Assembly: GCA_937890005.1 (NCBI GenBank)
Contig: CALBZA010000040.1
Span: 1 to 64,000 of the forward strand
From: an uncultured Verrucomicrobia subdivision 3 bacterium
GTDB lineage: Bacteria; Verrucomicrobiota; Verrucomicrobiia; Limisphaerales; DASXHY01
DNA: 64,000 nt
Direction: 5' to 3'
Shown here: one piece after another, positions 34,668 through 43,651 of the stretch
How the letters are laid out: each line of letters opens with the position of its first letter
How positions within the stretch are numbered: position 1 is the stretch's first letter
Made by a program: the position numbers and the translations under genes
Notes under the pieces: generated by a model
Seen by the model: only the letters and a program-made list of their open reading frames with translations
Database searches by the model: none
What the model was told of the DNA's origin: nothing

Positions 34668-36658
34668 TTCTGATTTCGAGTCGTGATGATGTGCGGTCGT
34701 TTCGGCAGCGGCGCGGCTTCATCCAGATAGAAACTCGGATGCGGCGGCTGATTGTAGCCGACGTTCTGCCAGGCGACGGCGCAACGATATTGCGGATCGT
34801 GCATGAGCGTGAACAGCCGATGCTTTGTCGGAATCGTCGTCGTGTAGATCCGCAATTCTTTGTTGTCGAGTGTGCGCCAGATGATCTCCTCGCGCCAATC
34901 GCCAAAAATGTCGGCACTTAAAACTGGCGTCGCCTTGGTGCCGCCGATCGAGGTCAGTCCCTGTGCGACGAGGAGGATCGTCTCCGTGCCGTCTTCCCAG
35001 TTCCATTTCGAAACGTAATTGCGATCCAGCAGTTCACGCAGCAGGTCGCCATCCCACCAGACGGCGAAGTTGCACGAGCGTGGTGTGCGGTCGGAAATTT
35101 TTTTGCCGTTGGCATCGTAAAGACCGCGAATGCCCGCACCGAACGCCCAGGTTTCGTTTCCGGGATAACGTGGATCAATGTTGAACGAAGCGCCGCGGCC
35201 GGGGCCTTCTCCGGCATCGCCACCTTCGGTATCCGCCACCACGGATGGAATCAAAAAGATCGGACGTCCGGTGCGGGCATCGCGCACATTGATTCCTTCG
35301 CCCGCGAATCGTTCCTGAATGCTCATGACCTCAAGGCCGGGATTCGAAGGATTCAGATCGGAGACGTGCAATGCGTCGCCGTGGCCCCAGCCGGTCGAGT
35401 AAAGACCCTTGCCATTGTCGTCGATCACCGCGGCGCCATAGACGATTTCGTCCCGGCCATCGCCATCGACGTCCGCGACGCTGAGATTGTGATTCCCCTG
35501 ACCGCGAAACTTTCGGTTCTCCGGTGATTCGTCGCTATCGAACACCCAGCGTTGTGTCAGTTTTCCATCGCGCCAATCCCAGGCCGCAAGGACGGTGCGA
35601 CTGTAATAACCGCGGCACATGACCAGGCTTGGGTGTTTGCCGTCGAGGTACGCCACACACGCGAGATAACGTTCGGATCGATTGCCATTGCCGTCGCCCC
35701 AGATCGCGGCGAGTTCCTGGGACGTGGGATCGAGTTTGGAAGGGTGCCGGCCGGGAACATAGTTCGTGGTGAAAAGCGCCGCGCCGGTGAGGCCATCAAA
35801 GATGGTGAGATACTCCGGGCCGCTCAGGATTCGTCCCTGTTGATTCACGTGATTCGCGTTCGGATCTCCAATCACCTTGCCTGTGCCGTCCTTGGTTCCA
35901 TCCGCAGTTTTGCAGGCGATTTCGGCGCGGCCATCGCCATCGAGATCATAGACCATGAACTGCGTGTAATGTGCGCCGGCGCGAATGTTGGGGCCGAGGT
36001 TGATTTCCCAGAGCAACGTTCCGTCCAGCCGGTACGCCTGAAGAATCGGCGGGTCGGTGACGCCATTGGCGCCGTTATCGCGGGCACGGCCGTTTTGCAT
36101 CAGAACGATTTCGTATTCACCGTCGCCGTCCAGGTCGCCGACCGAACCGTCTCCAACGGTGTAACCCTCGATCTGTTTGATCGGGATGGAAATGTAGGGC
36201 AGTGGAAGCGCTCCGGCCGGAAGAGTGAATGCCGCGCTGGGTTCGCCTTCAACGCCGTTGACCACAGGTCGAACCGTGTAGGAAGTGCGACCCGAGAGAT
36301 TGGCGGTGGTGTCGATGAACCATGTGGGGCCGGTGAGCGGTTCGTTGTTCAGCTTGAACGGCATGTTGAAGGCCGGTGCGTTCGTGAATAAACGCCGTCC
36401 CTGTCCGCCCCCAAAACGTCCGAATCCGCGTCCCGGCGGCGGCTCGCTTCTACGATACACATTGAAGGCGGTTCCTTCCGGATCGGTGCCAAGGAGCCGC
36501 CAGCTGATGAAGACTTTTCCGTCCGGCTGATGGACCGCCACGACGCCGCGACCGAGATTCTCCATTTGCCTCTGAGCGAGAGTCCGGCTGGACAGAAGCA
36601 CGAAGGCAACGAGGAGAAATCGTCCGAGACTTCGTCCCGAATTCAAGTGTGATGACAT
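34664..36658 (-). CDS. Rhamnogalacturonan lyase, PL11
   Basis: 664 aa from the ATG at 36658, the nearest start to the signal peptide (GRFLLVAFVLLSSRTLAQ); two earlier in-frame starts at 36703 and 36739 cannot be excluded. The mature part has the N-terminal fibronectin-like region (VFISWRLLGTDPEGTAFNVYRR) and an eight-bladed propeller with calcium-binding blades of type DLDGDGEYEIVL, DLDGDGRAEIACKT and DVDGDGRDEIVYG, and ends with HDPQYRCAVAWQNVGYNQPP. PL11 enzymes cut the Rha-GalA backbone of rhamnogalacturonan-I by beta-elimination. Translationally coupled (ATGA) to the acetylesterase gene. Confidence 0.92.
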   Translation of the reverse strand: MSSHLNSGRSLGRFLLVAFVLLSSRTLAQRQMENLGRGVVAVHQPDGKVFISWRLLGTDPEGTAFNVYRRSEPPPGRGFGRFGGGQGRRLFTNAPAFNMPFKLNNEPLTGPTWFIDTTANLSGRTSYTVRPVVNGVEGEPSAAFTLPAGALPLPYISIPIKQIEGYTVGDGSVGDLDGDGEYEIVLMQNGRARDNGANGVTDPPILQAYRLDGTLLWEINLGPNIRAGAHYTQFMVYDLDGDGRAEIACKTADGTKDGTGKVIGDPNANHVNQQGRILSGPEYLTIFDGLTGAALFTTNYVPGRHPSKLDPTSQELAAIWGDGNGNRSERYLACVAYLDGKHPSLVMCRGYYSRTVLAAWDWRDGKLTQRWVFDSDESPENRKFRGQGNHNLSVADVDGDGRDEIVYGAAVIDDNGKGLYSTGWGHGDALHVSDLNPSNPGLEVMSIQERFAGEGINVRDARTGRPIFLIPSVVADTEGGDAGEGPGRGASFNIDPRYPGNETWAFGAGIRGLYDANGKKISDRTPRSCNFAVWWDGDLLRELLDRNYVSKWNWEDGTETILLVAQGLTSIGGTKATPVLSADIFGDWREEIIWRTLDNKELRIYTTTIPTKHRLFTLMHDPQYRCAVAWQNVGYNQPPHPSFYLDEAAPLPKRPHIITTRNQK

Positions 36659-36807
36659 GGGCTGTTCGACGACGAATCGCCGGAAAAGGTTGCGGACAGA
36701 CATGCCGCCAAAACTGATGAATTCCGAGGGCCGGAGCAATCGATGTTTCAGTCAGTTTTTTCAATTCGGCTTTTCCGGCCCGGTCAGTATTCTCCGGCTA
36801 TCAGACC

Positions 36808-39800
36808 ATGAACAACGCCAATACGACGGAACCGTCGCAGTCATCGCTGAAAGGATTCTGGAGCCTGTTCGTTACGCAGTTTCAGGGGGCGTTCAGTGAT
36901 AATGTTTTCAAGTTCCTGGTAATATTTTTCATCACCAGCACCATGCCGCCCGAGCAGCGGGACAAGATGATTTCCCTCACGCTCGCCCTGTTCGCGCTGC
37001 CGTTCGTGCTCTTTTCGATGGCTGGCGGTTATTTCGCTGATCGTTTCAGCAAACGATCCGCGATCGTTTGGATCAAGGTGGCGGAAGTGGGAATCATGTC
37101 TTTGGGGCTGATAGGGTTTTGGTTGGGGAACATTCCGTTGTTGTTGGGCGTGATTTTCCTGATGAGTGTTCAAAGCGCCTTTTTCGGTCCGGCGAAATAT
37201 GGATCACTTCCCGAGTTGCTGACGGAGAAGAGGCTTTCATGGGGGAATGGAGTTCTAAGTCTGGGAACTTTCATGGCGATCATTACCGGTGGCATTACGG
37301 CCGGATTGATGCACACGTTTCTGGGCGATCATCGCTATCTCTTCGGCATTCTGCTGGTAGTGCTGGCAGGGGCAGGTCTGCTCGCGAGTCTGGGAATTCC
37401 AAAGATTCCCGCTGCCAACCCGTCGAAACGGCTTCAGTTGAATCCGCTCGGAGATGTTTGGCTCAACCTCAAGCTGGTGGGCAAGGATCGCGTGCTCGCA
37501 CTGGCCATCGCGGGCAGCACCTATTTTTGGTTCATCGGTGCGCTGTTCGGCGAACCGACGGTTTTGATCTACAGCCAGGATATCCTCCGGCTGCAAGAAG
37601 ATCAGATCATGTATCTGCGTGCGGGAATGGCTGTGGGAATTGGGCTGGGCAGCCTCGCCGCCGGATTTCTGTCAGGAAAAAAGATCGAATACGGTCTGGT
37701 CCCGTTGGGAGCATTTGGTCTGTCAATCTGTGCGGCGCTGTTGGGCATTCTCAAGCTCAGCCCGGTGGGTGCCGGCGTGGTGCTTGGTCTGTTGGGATTC
37801 GCCGGAGGATTCTTCATCGTGCCGATCAATGCGCTGATTCAGCATCGGCCTGATTCGCGAAATAAAGGATCGGTTGTTGCCACCAATCTCTGGCTCTCGG
37901 CGGTCGGAGTGTTTCTTGCATCCGGTGCGTTCTGGTTGTTACGAACAGTTTTGAATCTGGAGCCGACAACGATCTTCATTGTTGGCGCGATCGTTACTGC
38001 AGTCGGCACCGCCTACGCCGTCAAACTGGTTCCCGATTCGCTGCTGCGTTTCCTGCTCTGGTGTGCGGTTCACACGATCTATCGCGTGCGGGTCATGGGG
38101 CGCGACAACATTCCTTCCAAGGGCGGCGCGTTGTTCGTCTGCAATCACGTGTCGTTCGTCGATGCCGTCCTGATGCTCGCGTCCACCGACCGGCAGGTGA
38201 GGTTCATCATGTTCAAGGGAAATTACGAACAGTCGTTCATCAGGCCGTTCGCGAAGATTCTCGGCGTGATCCCAATCTCCTCGGAACAGCGGCCTCGGGA
38301 AATGATCAAGTCGCTTCAGACGGCAAGTGATGCGATCCGCGCCGGCGAAGTGGTTTGCATTTTCGCCGAAGGACAAATCACGCGCGTCGGACATCTGCTG
38401 CCGTTCCGTCGCGGATTTGAACGCATCATGAAGGATCTCGACGCCCCGATCATTCCGGTCGGAATCGACGGCGTGTGGGGCAGCATCTTCAGTTTCAACA
38501 AGGGACGATTCCTCTGGAAGTTGCCAAGGCGGCTGCCGTATCCGATCACCATCAATTACGGAAAGCCGCTGCCGTCAACGGCAAGTCCGATGGAAGTGCG
38601 TTCCCGCGTGCAGGAGCTGCTTGTTGAAGCGTGGCAGGAGCGAAAGGCCCGGATGCGTCCGTTGCCGATCGCGCTGGTGAACACTGCGAGAAAATATCCG
38701 TTCCGCGTCGCGATGGCCGATGCGCAGGGCGCGAAGCTGAACTTCATTTCTGTGCTGATCCGTTCGGTGCTGATTGCGCGTCGGATGCGGAAGATCTGGG
38801 CGGGCCAGAAGATGGTCGGCCTTTTGTTGCCGCCGTCTCCCGGTGGCGCGCTCGTGAATTACGCAGCCCTGCTGCTGGGCAGGGTGCCGGTTAATTTGAA
38901 CTACACCGTGTCGGAAGAAACGCTTGCGTCCTGCATCCGGCAATGCGGCATTCAAACGGTCGTCAGTTCCAGAACGTTCCTCACCAAAGTGAAACTGAAA
39001 GTTCCCTGCGAACTGGTGTTGCTGGAGGAAGTGATGGGACTTGGAACGCAGGGGACGGAGGCAGCGCAAACATCATCATCAGCACCGGCAGGTTCAACGG
39101 AAATTCAAACGGCGGAGATTTCTCAGGTTGTGACATCGGAAAACCGTCGTCCGGGATTGTTTGAAAAACTTGCTGCGATTCTGATCGCGGTGTGTGTGCC
39201 GGATCGATGGATTCAACGTGTGGTTGGCGCGGAGGAGAAATCGAAACTGGATGACCTTGTGACTGTCATTTTTTCCAGCGGCAGCACAGGCGATCCAAAA
39301 GGCGTGATGCTGAGCCACTACAACGTGGGTTCAAACGTCGAGCAGCTGGAACAGGTGTTTGGACTGAATCCGAACGACCGGCTGCTGGGCATCCTTCCGT
39401 TCTTCCATTCATTCGGATTCATGGGAACGCTCACATTGCCCGCGATGCTCGGTGTGGGCGTGGCGTATCATCCGAATCCGCTCGATGGAAAAACGATCGG
39501 CCAGTTGGTGCGCGATCATAAACTGACTTTCCTGCTCGCGACGCCGACGTTCCTGCAGATCTACATGCGCGGCTGCGGCGGTGACGATTTTGGAAGTTTG
39601 CGTGTGGTGATGACGGGCGCGGAAAAACTTCCCGATCGCCTGGCGGCCGCGTTCGAGGAGCAGTTCGGCATCCGGCCGCTGGAAGGTTATGGCTGCACCG
39701 AATGCGCGCCCGCGGTTGCAGTGAATACACTGGATTTTCGTTCCGCAGGATTTCGTCAGATTGGCGGCAAGCGCGGAAAGATCGGTCATCCGTTGCCGGG

Positions 39801-40368
39801 CGTTTCTGTTCGAATTGTGGATCCTCAAACAATGCAACCGATGCCGATGGGGCAGCCGGGCTTGATGTTGGTGAAGGGGCCGAATGTGATGCAGGGCTAT
39901 TTGGGCAAGCCGGAAAAGTCGGCTGAAGTGCTGATCACGGATGGCGAAGGCGACGCGCCGTGGTATGTCACCGGCGACATTGCAGCGATCGATGAAGATG
40001 GTTTCCTGCAGATCACTGATCGTCTCAGCCGATTCTCCAAGATCGGCGGTGAGATGGTGCCGCACATCAAGATTGAGGAGAAGTTGCACGAACTTTCGGC
40101 GGCGACGGAGCAGACGTTTGTGGTGGCGGGAGTGCCGGACGAGAAGAAGGGGGAACGTCTCATCGTGCTGCACAAGTTGACTGCGGAAAAACTTCAGCCG
40201 GTTCTCGACAAGCTTGGTCAGTCTGAACTGCCGAATCTTTGGAAGCCCCGCGCAGATCAGTTTTTTCAGGTCGAAGCGTTTCCATATCTGGGAACCGGCA
40301 AGCTCGACCTGCGAAAGATCAAGGAACTGGCGTCGCAATTGAGCGGCGCGGTTCCAGCCACGGTCTGA
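36808..40368 (+). CDS. LplT-PlsC-Aas fusion: lysophospholipid transport and reacylation
   Basis: 1186 aa with three parts. Residues ~1-405 are a 12-helix MFS transporter of the LplT type (FSDNVFKFLVIFF, MAGGYFADRFSKRS). Residues ~420-610 are a PlsC acyltransferase with the HX4D motif in CNHVSFVDAVLM (~446) and FAEGQITRVG. Residues ~630-1186 are an acyl-ACP synthetase with P-loop FSSGSTGDPKGVM (~821), EGYGCTECAPAV and the C-terminal lysine region TGKLDLRKIKEL. In E. coli separate LplT and Aas flip and reacylate lysophosphatidylethanolamine at the inner membrane; the fusion is known in other bacteria. An extra low-complexity stretch (~755-775) is the only oddity. Monocistronic. Confidence 0.93.
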   Translation: MNNANTTEPSQSSLKGFWSLFVTQFQGAFSDNVFKFLVIFFITSTMPPEQRDKMISLTLALFALPFVLFSMAGGYFADRFSKRSAIVWIKVAEVGIMSLGLIGFWLGNIPLLLGVIFLMSVQSAFFGPAKYGSLPELLTEKRLSWGNGVLSLGTFMAIITGGITAGLMHTFLGDHRYLFGILLVVLAGAGLLASLGIPKIPAANPSKRLQLNPLGDVWLNLKLVGKDRVLALAIAGSTYFWFIGALFGEPTVLIYSQDILRLQEDQIMYLRAGMAVGIGLGSLAAGFLSGKKIEYGLVPLGAFGLSICAALLGILKLSPVGAGVVLGLLGFAGGFFIVPINALIQHRPDSRNKGSVVATNLWLSAVGVFLASGAFWLLRTVLNLEPTTIFIVGAIVTAVGTAYAVKLVPDSLLRFLLWCAVHTIYRVRVMGRDNIPSKGGALFVCNHVSFVDAVLMLASTDRQVRFIMFKGNYEQSFIRPFAKILGVIPISSEQRPREMIKSLQTASDAIRAGEVVCIFAEGQITRVGHLLPFRRGFERIMKDLDAPIIPVGIDGVWGSIFSFNKGRFLWKLPRRLPYPITINYGKPLPSTASPMEVRSRVQELLVEAWQERKARMRPLPIALVNTARKYPFRVAMADAQGAKLNFISVLIRSVLIARRMRKIWAGQKMVGLLLPPSPGGALVNYAALLLGRVPVNLNYTVSEETLASCIRQCGIQTVVSSRTFLTKVKLKVPCELVLLEEVMGLGTQGTEAAQTSSSAPAGSTEIQTAEISQVVTSENRRPGLFEKLAAILIAVCVPDRWIQRVVGAEEKSKLDDLVTVIFSSGSTGDPKGVMLSHYNVGSNVEQLEQVFGLNPNDRLLGILPFFHSFGFMGTLTLPAMLGVGVAYHPNPLDGKTIGQLVRDHKLTFLLATPTFLQIYMRGCGGDDFGSLRVVMTGAEKLPDRLAAAFEEQFGIRPLEGYGCTECAPAVAVNTLDFRSAGFRQIGGKRGKIGHPLPGVSVRIVDPQTMQPMPMGQPGLMLVKGPNVMQGYLGKPEKSAEVLITDGEGDAPWYVTGDIAAIDEDGFLQITDRLSRFSKIGGEMVPHIKIEEKLHELSAATEQTFVVAGVPDEKKGERLIVLHKLTAEKLQPVLDKLGQSELPNLWKPRADQFFQVEAFPYLGTGKLDLRKIKELASQLSGAVPATV

Positions 40369-40545
40369 CGCATTTCGACCAGTCGTGCAAATTGTGCGCG
40401 ACGTGGCTGCGCAAAGTGAAACGCTTTGCGCACCTGCTGCGGCGTGGTTTGGCGCGATTCGTTTTCTTTCGCCGTGTTTTCATGGGGAATTCACATTCCC
40501 GTCATCGTGTTGTCACTATCGGCTCGAACTATGCTTGGAAATTGT

Positions 40546-40568
40546 AAAGGCGTTTTGGAAATGCCTTT
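40546..40568. repeat. Ten-bp hairpin in the gap after the lplT-aas gene
   Basis: AAAGGCGTTT-TGG-AAATGCCTTT, a 10-bp stem with one G-U pair. It lies 178 bp after the stop of the fusion gene and 50 bp before the small protein at 40617. No T-run follows, so a terminator role is doubtful; it may be a repeat half. Confidence 0.45.
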
Positions 40569-40616
40569 GAATAAAGTCTCGGCCGAAAGGTCGAAGCTAC
40601 AGTGGAAAGGGCAAGT

Positions 40617-40841
40617 ATGAAGTCGATCATGGTGACGTATCCGTATTTTCAATCGCTGCCGAAGGGCGTCAAAATGATGCTCCTCGCATCGGAGAATTAT
40701 TTCTTCAGCGAGGCTGGTTCAATGAGCAGCGATTGTCGCGACCGGCTGTATCGAAGCAGCATCTCGATGCAGCCGCGGCCGTGGAGCGCGGTGGGTGCGC
40801 GTCCGATGAGCCTCGCAGACGCGCGGGCGCGGGTGATCTAG
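40617..40841 (+). CDS. Small conserved-looking hypothetical protein
   Basis: 74 aa from the ATG at 40617, preceded by AAAGGG at a workable distance. It begins MKSIMVTYPYFQSLPKGVKM followed by MLLASENYFFSEA, a pattern I associate with short verrucomicrobial hypothetical proteins, and ends in an Arg/Ala-rich tail. No signal peptide or motif with a known role. Could be regulatory or orphan; family recognition here is weak. Confidence 0.5.
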   Translation: MKSIMVTYPYFQSLPKGVKMMLLASENYFFSEAGSMSSDCRDRLYRSSISMQPRPWSAVGARPMSLADARARVI

Positions 40842-40957
40842 AGGAAGGGGAATCGGGCCAATAATTGCGCAAGGCTGGACAAAACAGGTGGAGCGCAGTC
40901 AGTCGTCGTAACGCATCTTCCACCAAAAAGCCCGTCAGGGCGGAAAGGTGTTGAGCT

Positions 40958-41152
40958 ATGAACGATCGAAAGACGAGAGAAGTACGCAGGACAGCAACCG
41001 CCCGGAGCCTCAAGCTGGAACGCGTGCAATGCAATGGCATGCAGCATATCGCTTTCAGAGATTCCAGTGGTGCATTGCGGGATTATTCCACGGGCGCGTA
41101 TCTTCAAAATGCAGTGGGCATCGCGCCGTTGGCGGTCTCATATTTCTTCTGA
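40958..41152 (+). CDS. Very small hypothetical protein
   Basis: 64 aa with GGAAAGG upstream of the ATG. A basic first half (RKTREVRRTATARSLK) is followed by NGMQHIAFRDSSGALRDYS, which reads like a short folded beta unit. No family recognised; 116 bp after the previous small gene. Could be a chance frame. Confidence 0.35.
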   Translation: MNDRKTREVRRTATARSLKLERVQCNGMQHIAFRDSSGALRDYSTGAYLQNAVGIAPLAVSYFF

Positions 41153-41274
41153 ATGAGATCGTCGAAAGCGCGGGACGTTTCGTTGATTCAAATCAATCGT
41201 GAGCGCTTGGGGGATTGATCAGCTGCATTGTGGTTGAGATGAACTTGAGTCACGAAGCGTCCCGGCCGAGAAAG

Positions 41275-41739
41275 TTACTTCAACTCGATGTATTCGGGGC
41301 GAATCCCCTTGTCCTCCCACTCAAGGGTGGCCACGCTGCGTTCCAGTTTGAAACGTTGCCTTCCTGCGTAACCAGGATTGAAGAAGAGCATGCCACTGAG
41401 AATCTGACAGAATTTCTTGTGGGTGTGACCGAAGACGATCACATCCGGACGCAATGTTTTGATCTTCGATTGCAGATCAGAGTCCAGTTCCCGCGGTTCG
41501 ACGATGTGTTGAATGAGAAACTTTCGGCCGCCGAGTTCGATGACTTCGATTTCCTTGAATGGAAGGCCTTGATCGGTATTGCCCGTCACCGCAGTCACCG
41601 GCGCAATTGCTTCCAACTCATGAATGATGAGCGGTGAACCGATGTCGCCCGCGTGGAGAATGTGGTCCACCCCTTTGAAGATTCTCGAAATCTCCGGATC
41701 GAGATAGTCGTGGGTGTCCGAGATGATGCCGAGTTTCAT
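41275..41739 (-). CDS. YfcE/MJ0936-family metallophosphoesterase
   Basis: 154 aa, starting directly on the fold: ISDTHDYLD, then HAGDIGS, VTGNTDQG and VFGHTHKK, the four metal-binding blocks of the calcineurin-like family. The short length fits the YfcE/MJ0936 branch, which are manganese-dependent phosphodiesterases active on artificial substrates; the natural substrate is unknown. Single gene, cytoplasmic, 80 bp downstream of the DUF6580 gene on the same strand. Confidence 0.9.
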   Translation of the reverse strand: MKLGIISDTHDYLDPEISRIFKGVDHILHAGDIGSPLIIHELEAIAPVTAVTGNTDQGLPFKEIEVIELGGRKFLIQHIVEPRELDSDLQSKIKTLRPDVIVFGHTHKKFCQILSGMLFFNPGYAGRQRFKLERSVATLEWEDKGIRPEYIELK

Positions 41740-41819
41740 GTGTATTGGCCCACCGGGGCACGGTAATTGGTCGGTCTGACGGTGCGAAAATTAAGCCGGA
41801 ATTCTCGCGTAAATACTTC

Positions 41820-42473
41820 TCAGGCCTTGGCTTCTGCCGGTTGTTCCGCTTCCTCGGGCTCTTCCTCCCGTTCAGCAGGTTCCTTCTTTTCCTCGGCCGA
41901 TTCCGCAGTCGAAAGTTTCATGGCACCGACGAAGATGCCTGTAAACAAACCCGCGCTCAGGAAGGTGTTGCGGAAAAACGTCCACGTTTCAGGCCAGCCA
42001 CCGGTGCCTTTGATCAGGGCCCAAAGCCAGCCGAAGAAGGTTTTTGTGTACTCAGGATTGTTGAATGGATTGAAGAGCCACGCCGCTGTGTTTGTGACGA
42101 AATAAAAGATCAATGCGCCGAGCAAACCGCCGCCGAGCAGGGAAGCGAACGAGTGCTTCGGTTTGAAAAATTTCCCGAGGAGAATGAGCAGCACCCAGGC
42201 AACGTAATTGAAAATCTGGTAGCGAAGCATCGGCCACGCCCAGACGTCGTAGCCGAGCGCCAGTTGATAATAAAGATTCAGGCCGATGTCCGTGAGAACC
42301 ATCGCCGAAAGCGGAAGCCACCAGGCGGTTTGCCGGGAGAGATAAACGCCGCTGCAGAAGAGCAGGGCGTAGGCGGCGCTGAAGTTTCCGAATTCGCGTG
42401 AAAGCATTCCTGGAATTCGCGACAACGCGAATATCACGATAAACAACAGCAACGGCCCGATCTTCTTCATCAC
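41820..42473 (-). CDS. DUF6580-type membrane protein
   Basis: 217 aa with six membrane segments in residues ~1-190. Blocks LSRIPGMLSREFGNFSAAYA, LSAMVLTDIGLNLYYQ and FYFVTNTAAWLFNP are typical of the DUF6580 family, which resembles the S components of ECF vitamin transporters. The last ~25 residues are acidic and Ala/Glu-rich. No transport partner is adjacent, so a transport role is only suggested. Confidence 0.75.
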   Translation of the reverse strand: MMKKIGPLLLFIVIFALSRIPGMLSREFGNFSAAYALLFCSGVYLSRQTAWWLPLSAMVLTDIGLNLYYQLALGYDVWAWPMLRYQIFNYVAWVLLILLGKFFKPKHSFASLLGGGLLGALIFYFVTNTAAWLFNPFNNPEYTKTFFGWLWALIKGTGGWPETWTFFRNTFLSAGLFTGIFVGAMKLSTAESAEEKKEPAEREEEPEEAEQPAEAKA

Positions 42474-42529
42474 ACCGCGGATAGCATACGCCGCGAGACT
42501 GAGGATTCAATTCCGGAGTTGATGAGGTA

Positions 42530-42553
42530 GATTGGCGATTGGCGATTGGATTC
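42530..42553. repeat. GATTGGC phrase repeat between genes
   Basis: Three units of GATTGGC/GATTGGA in the gap between the divergent DUF6580 and RluA genes. It is the reverse complement of the AATCGCC units inside the SNF2 gene (18411). Confidence 0.65.
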
Positions 42554-42696
42554 GAGCTCTGAAAAATTCTAGGAAAAATCAAGCCTTTCCGCCGAGTTCC
42601 TGAACCCGCTACAGTCCGCGACCAACTTCAAACCAAACTTATGAATGATTGATGTAAACAGAACCCGGCCTCCTGAAAGGCCCCGTTCAATCCGCC

Positions 42697-43515
42697 ATGC
42701 AGCAACTGTTCGACATCATTCACGAAGATTCCGAACTCCTGGTCATCAACAAACCGGCAGGCCTCGTCTGTCATCCGACCAAGGGTGACGAATATTCCAG
42801 TCTGATCAGCCGCGTAAGGCTCTATCTCGGGCCGAACGCCCGCGCGCATCTCGTCAACCGTCTCGATCGCGAAACCAGCGGGGTGACCCTTGTCGCGAAG
42901 ACCGATGAAGCCGCACGCGAGCTGCGGCGATTGATGGAGGGGCGGGCAATCGAAAAGGATTACATCGCAATCGTTCATGGCCACGTGCAAGACGATTACG
43001 GAATGGTCGATGCCCCGATCGGGAAAGATGAACAGAGCCGCGTGGCTGTCAAAGATTGCGTCCGTCTAGACGGCGCTCCATCACAGACAGAGTTCTGGGT
43101 GGAAAAACGCTTCACAAAGTTCGTGCCCGCAGTCGTCGGTACGAGTTCGAAATTCTCATTGGCAGCCACAGCTTCGAACCAAACACATGTTTGCGTTTCC
43201 GAAGACTTGACGGAGCAGCCTTTCACGTTGCTTCGACTGAAGCCATTGACCGGTCGAAAGCATCAGATCCGTATTCACCTCGCGCACCTCGGACATCCCA
43301 TTGTCGGTGACAAAATCTACGGCGGTGACGAGGAGATTTACCTCGCCTTTGTGGAGTATCGTTTGACGGAGAACCAAAGGGCGCGCCTCATCGTGGAGAA
43401 CCATGCGCTCCATGCATCCAGTCTGCGTTTTCAATGGAAGGACAACGGCATGACGTTCCGATGCGTGCCGGAGCGTGGATTCCAGCTTTTTTGCGATTCG
43501 ACTTTCCGTGACTGA
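42697..43515 (+). CDS. RluA-family pseudouridine synthase
   Basis: 272 aa. The catalytic motif HLVNRLDRETSG (Asp in RLD) sits near residue 56, with NKPAGLVCHPT before it and TGRKHQIRIHLAHLGHPIVG after it. No S4 domain. Compared with usual members there is an extra ~25 residues between FTKFVPAV and FTLLRLKPLTGR. RluA enzymes isomerise specific uridines in rRNA or tRNA; the target site cannot be named. No co-directional partner within 100 bp. Confidence 0.9.
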   Translation: MQQLFDIIHEDSELLVINKPAGLVCHPTKGDEYSSLISRVRLYLGPNARAHLVNRLDRETSGVTLVAKTDEAARELRRLMEGRAIEKDYIAIVHGHVQDDYGMVDAPIGKDEQSRVAVKDCVRLDGAPSQTEFWVEKRFTKFVPAVVGTSSKFSLAATASNQTHVCVSEDLTEQPFTLLRLKPLTGRKHQIRIHLAHLGHPIVGDKIYGGDEEIYLAFVEYRLTENQRARLIVENHALHASSLRFQWKDNGMTFRCVPERGFQLFCDSTFRD

Positions 43516-43651
43516 GTTTGAACGGTCTTCCGTTTGGACGGGCGCTTTTGCTTCGTGATCCAATGAAATTGTAGCGATCGACACAGCACTTTGCTCTTTG
43601 AACTCCAGCCAGTTTTTCTAACTTCGCCGCGTGCCTGTCATTCCGAAAGAA

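Noticed and set aside
42640..42696. Hairpin before rluA as a riboswitch
   Set aside because: Only a short GGCCT/AGGCC stem; no conserved aptamer pattern recognised.
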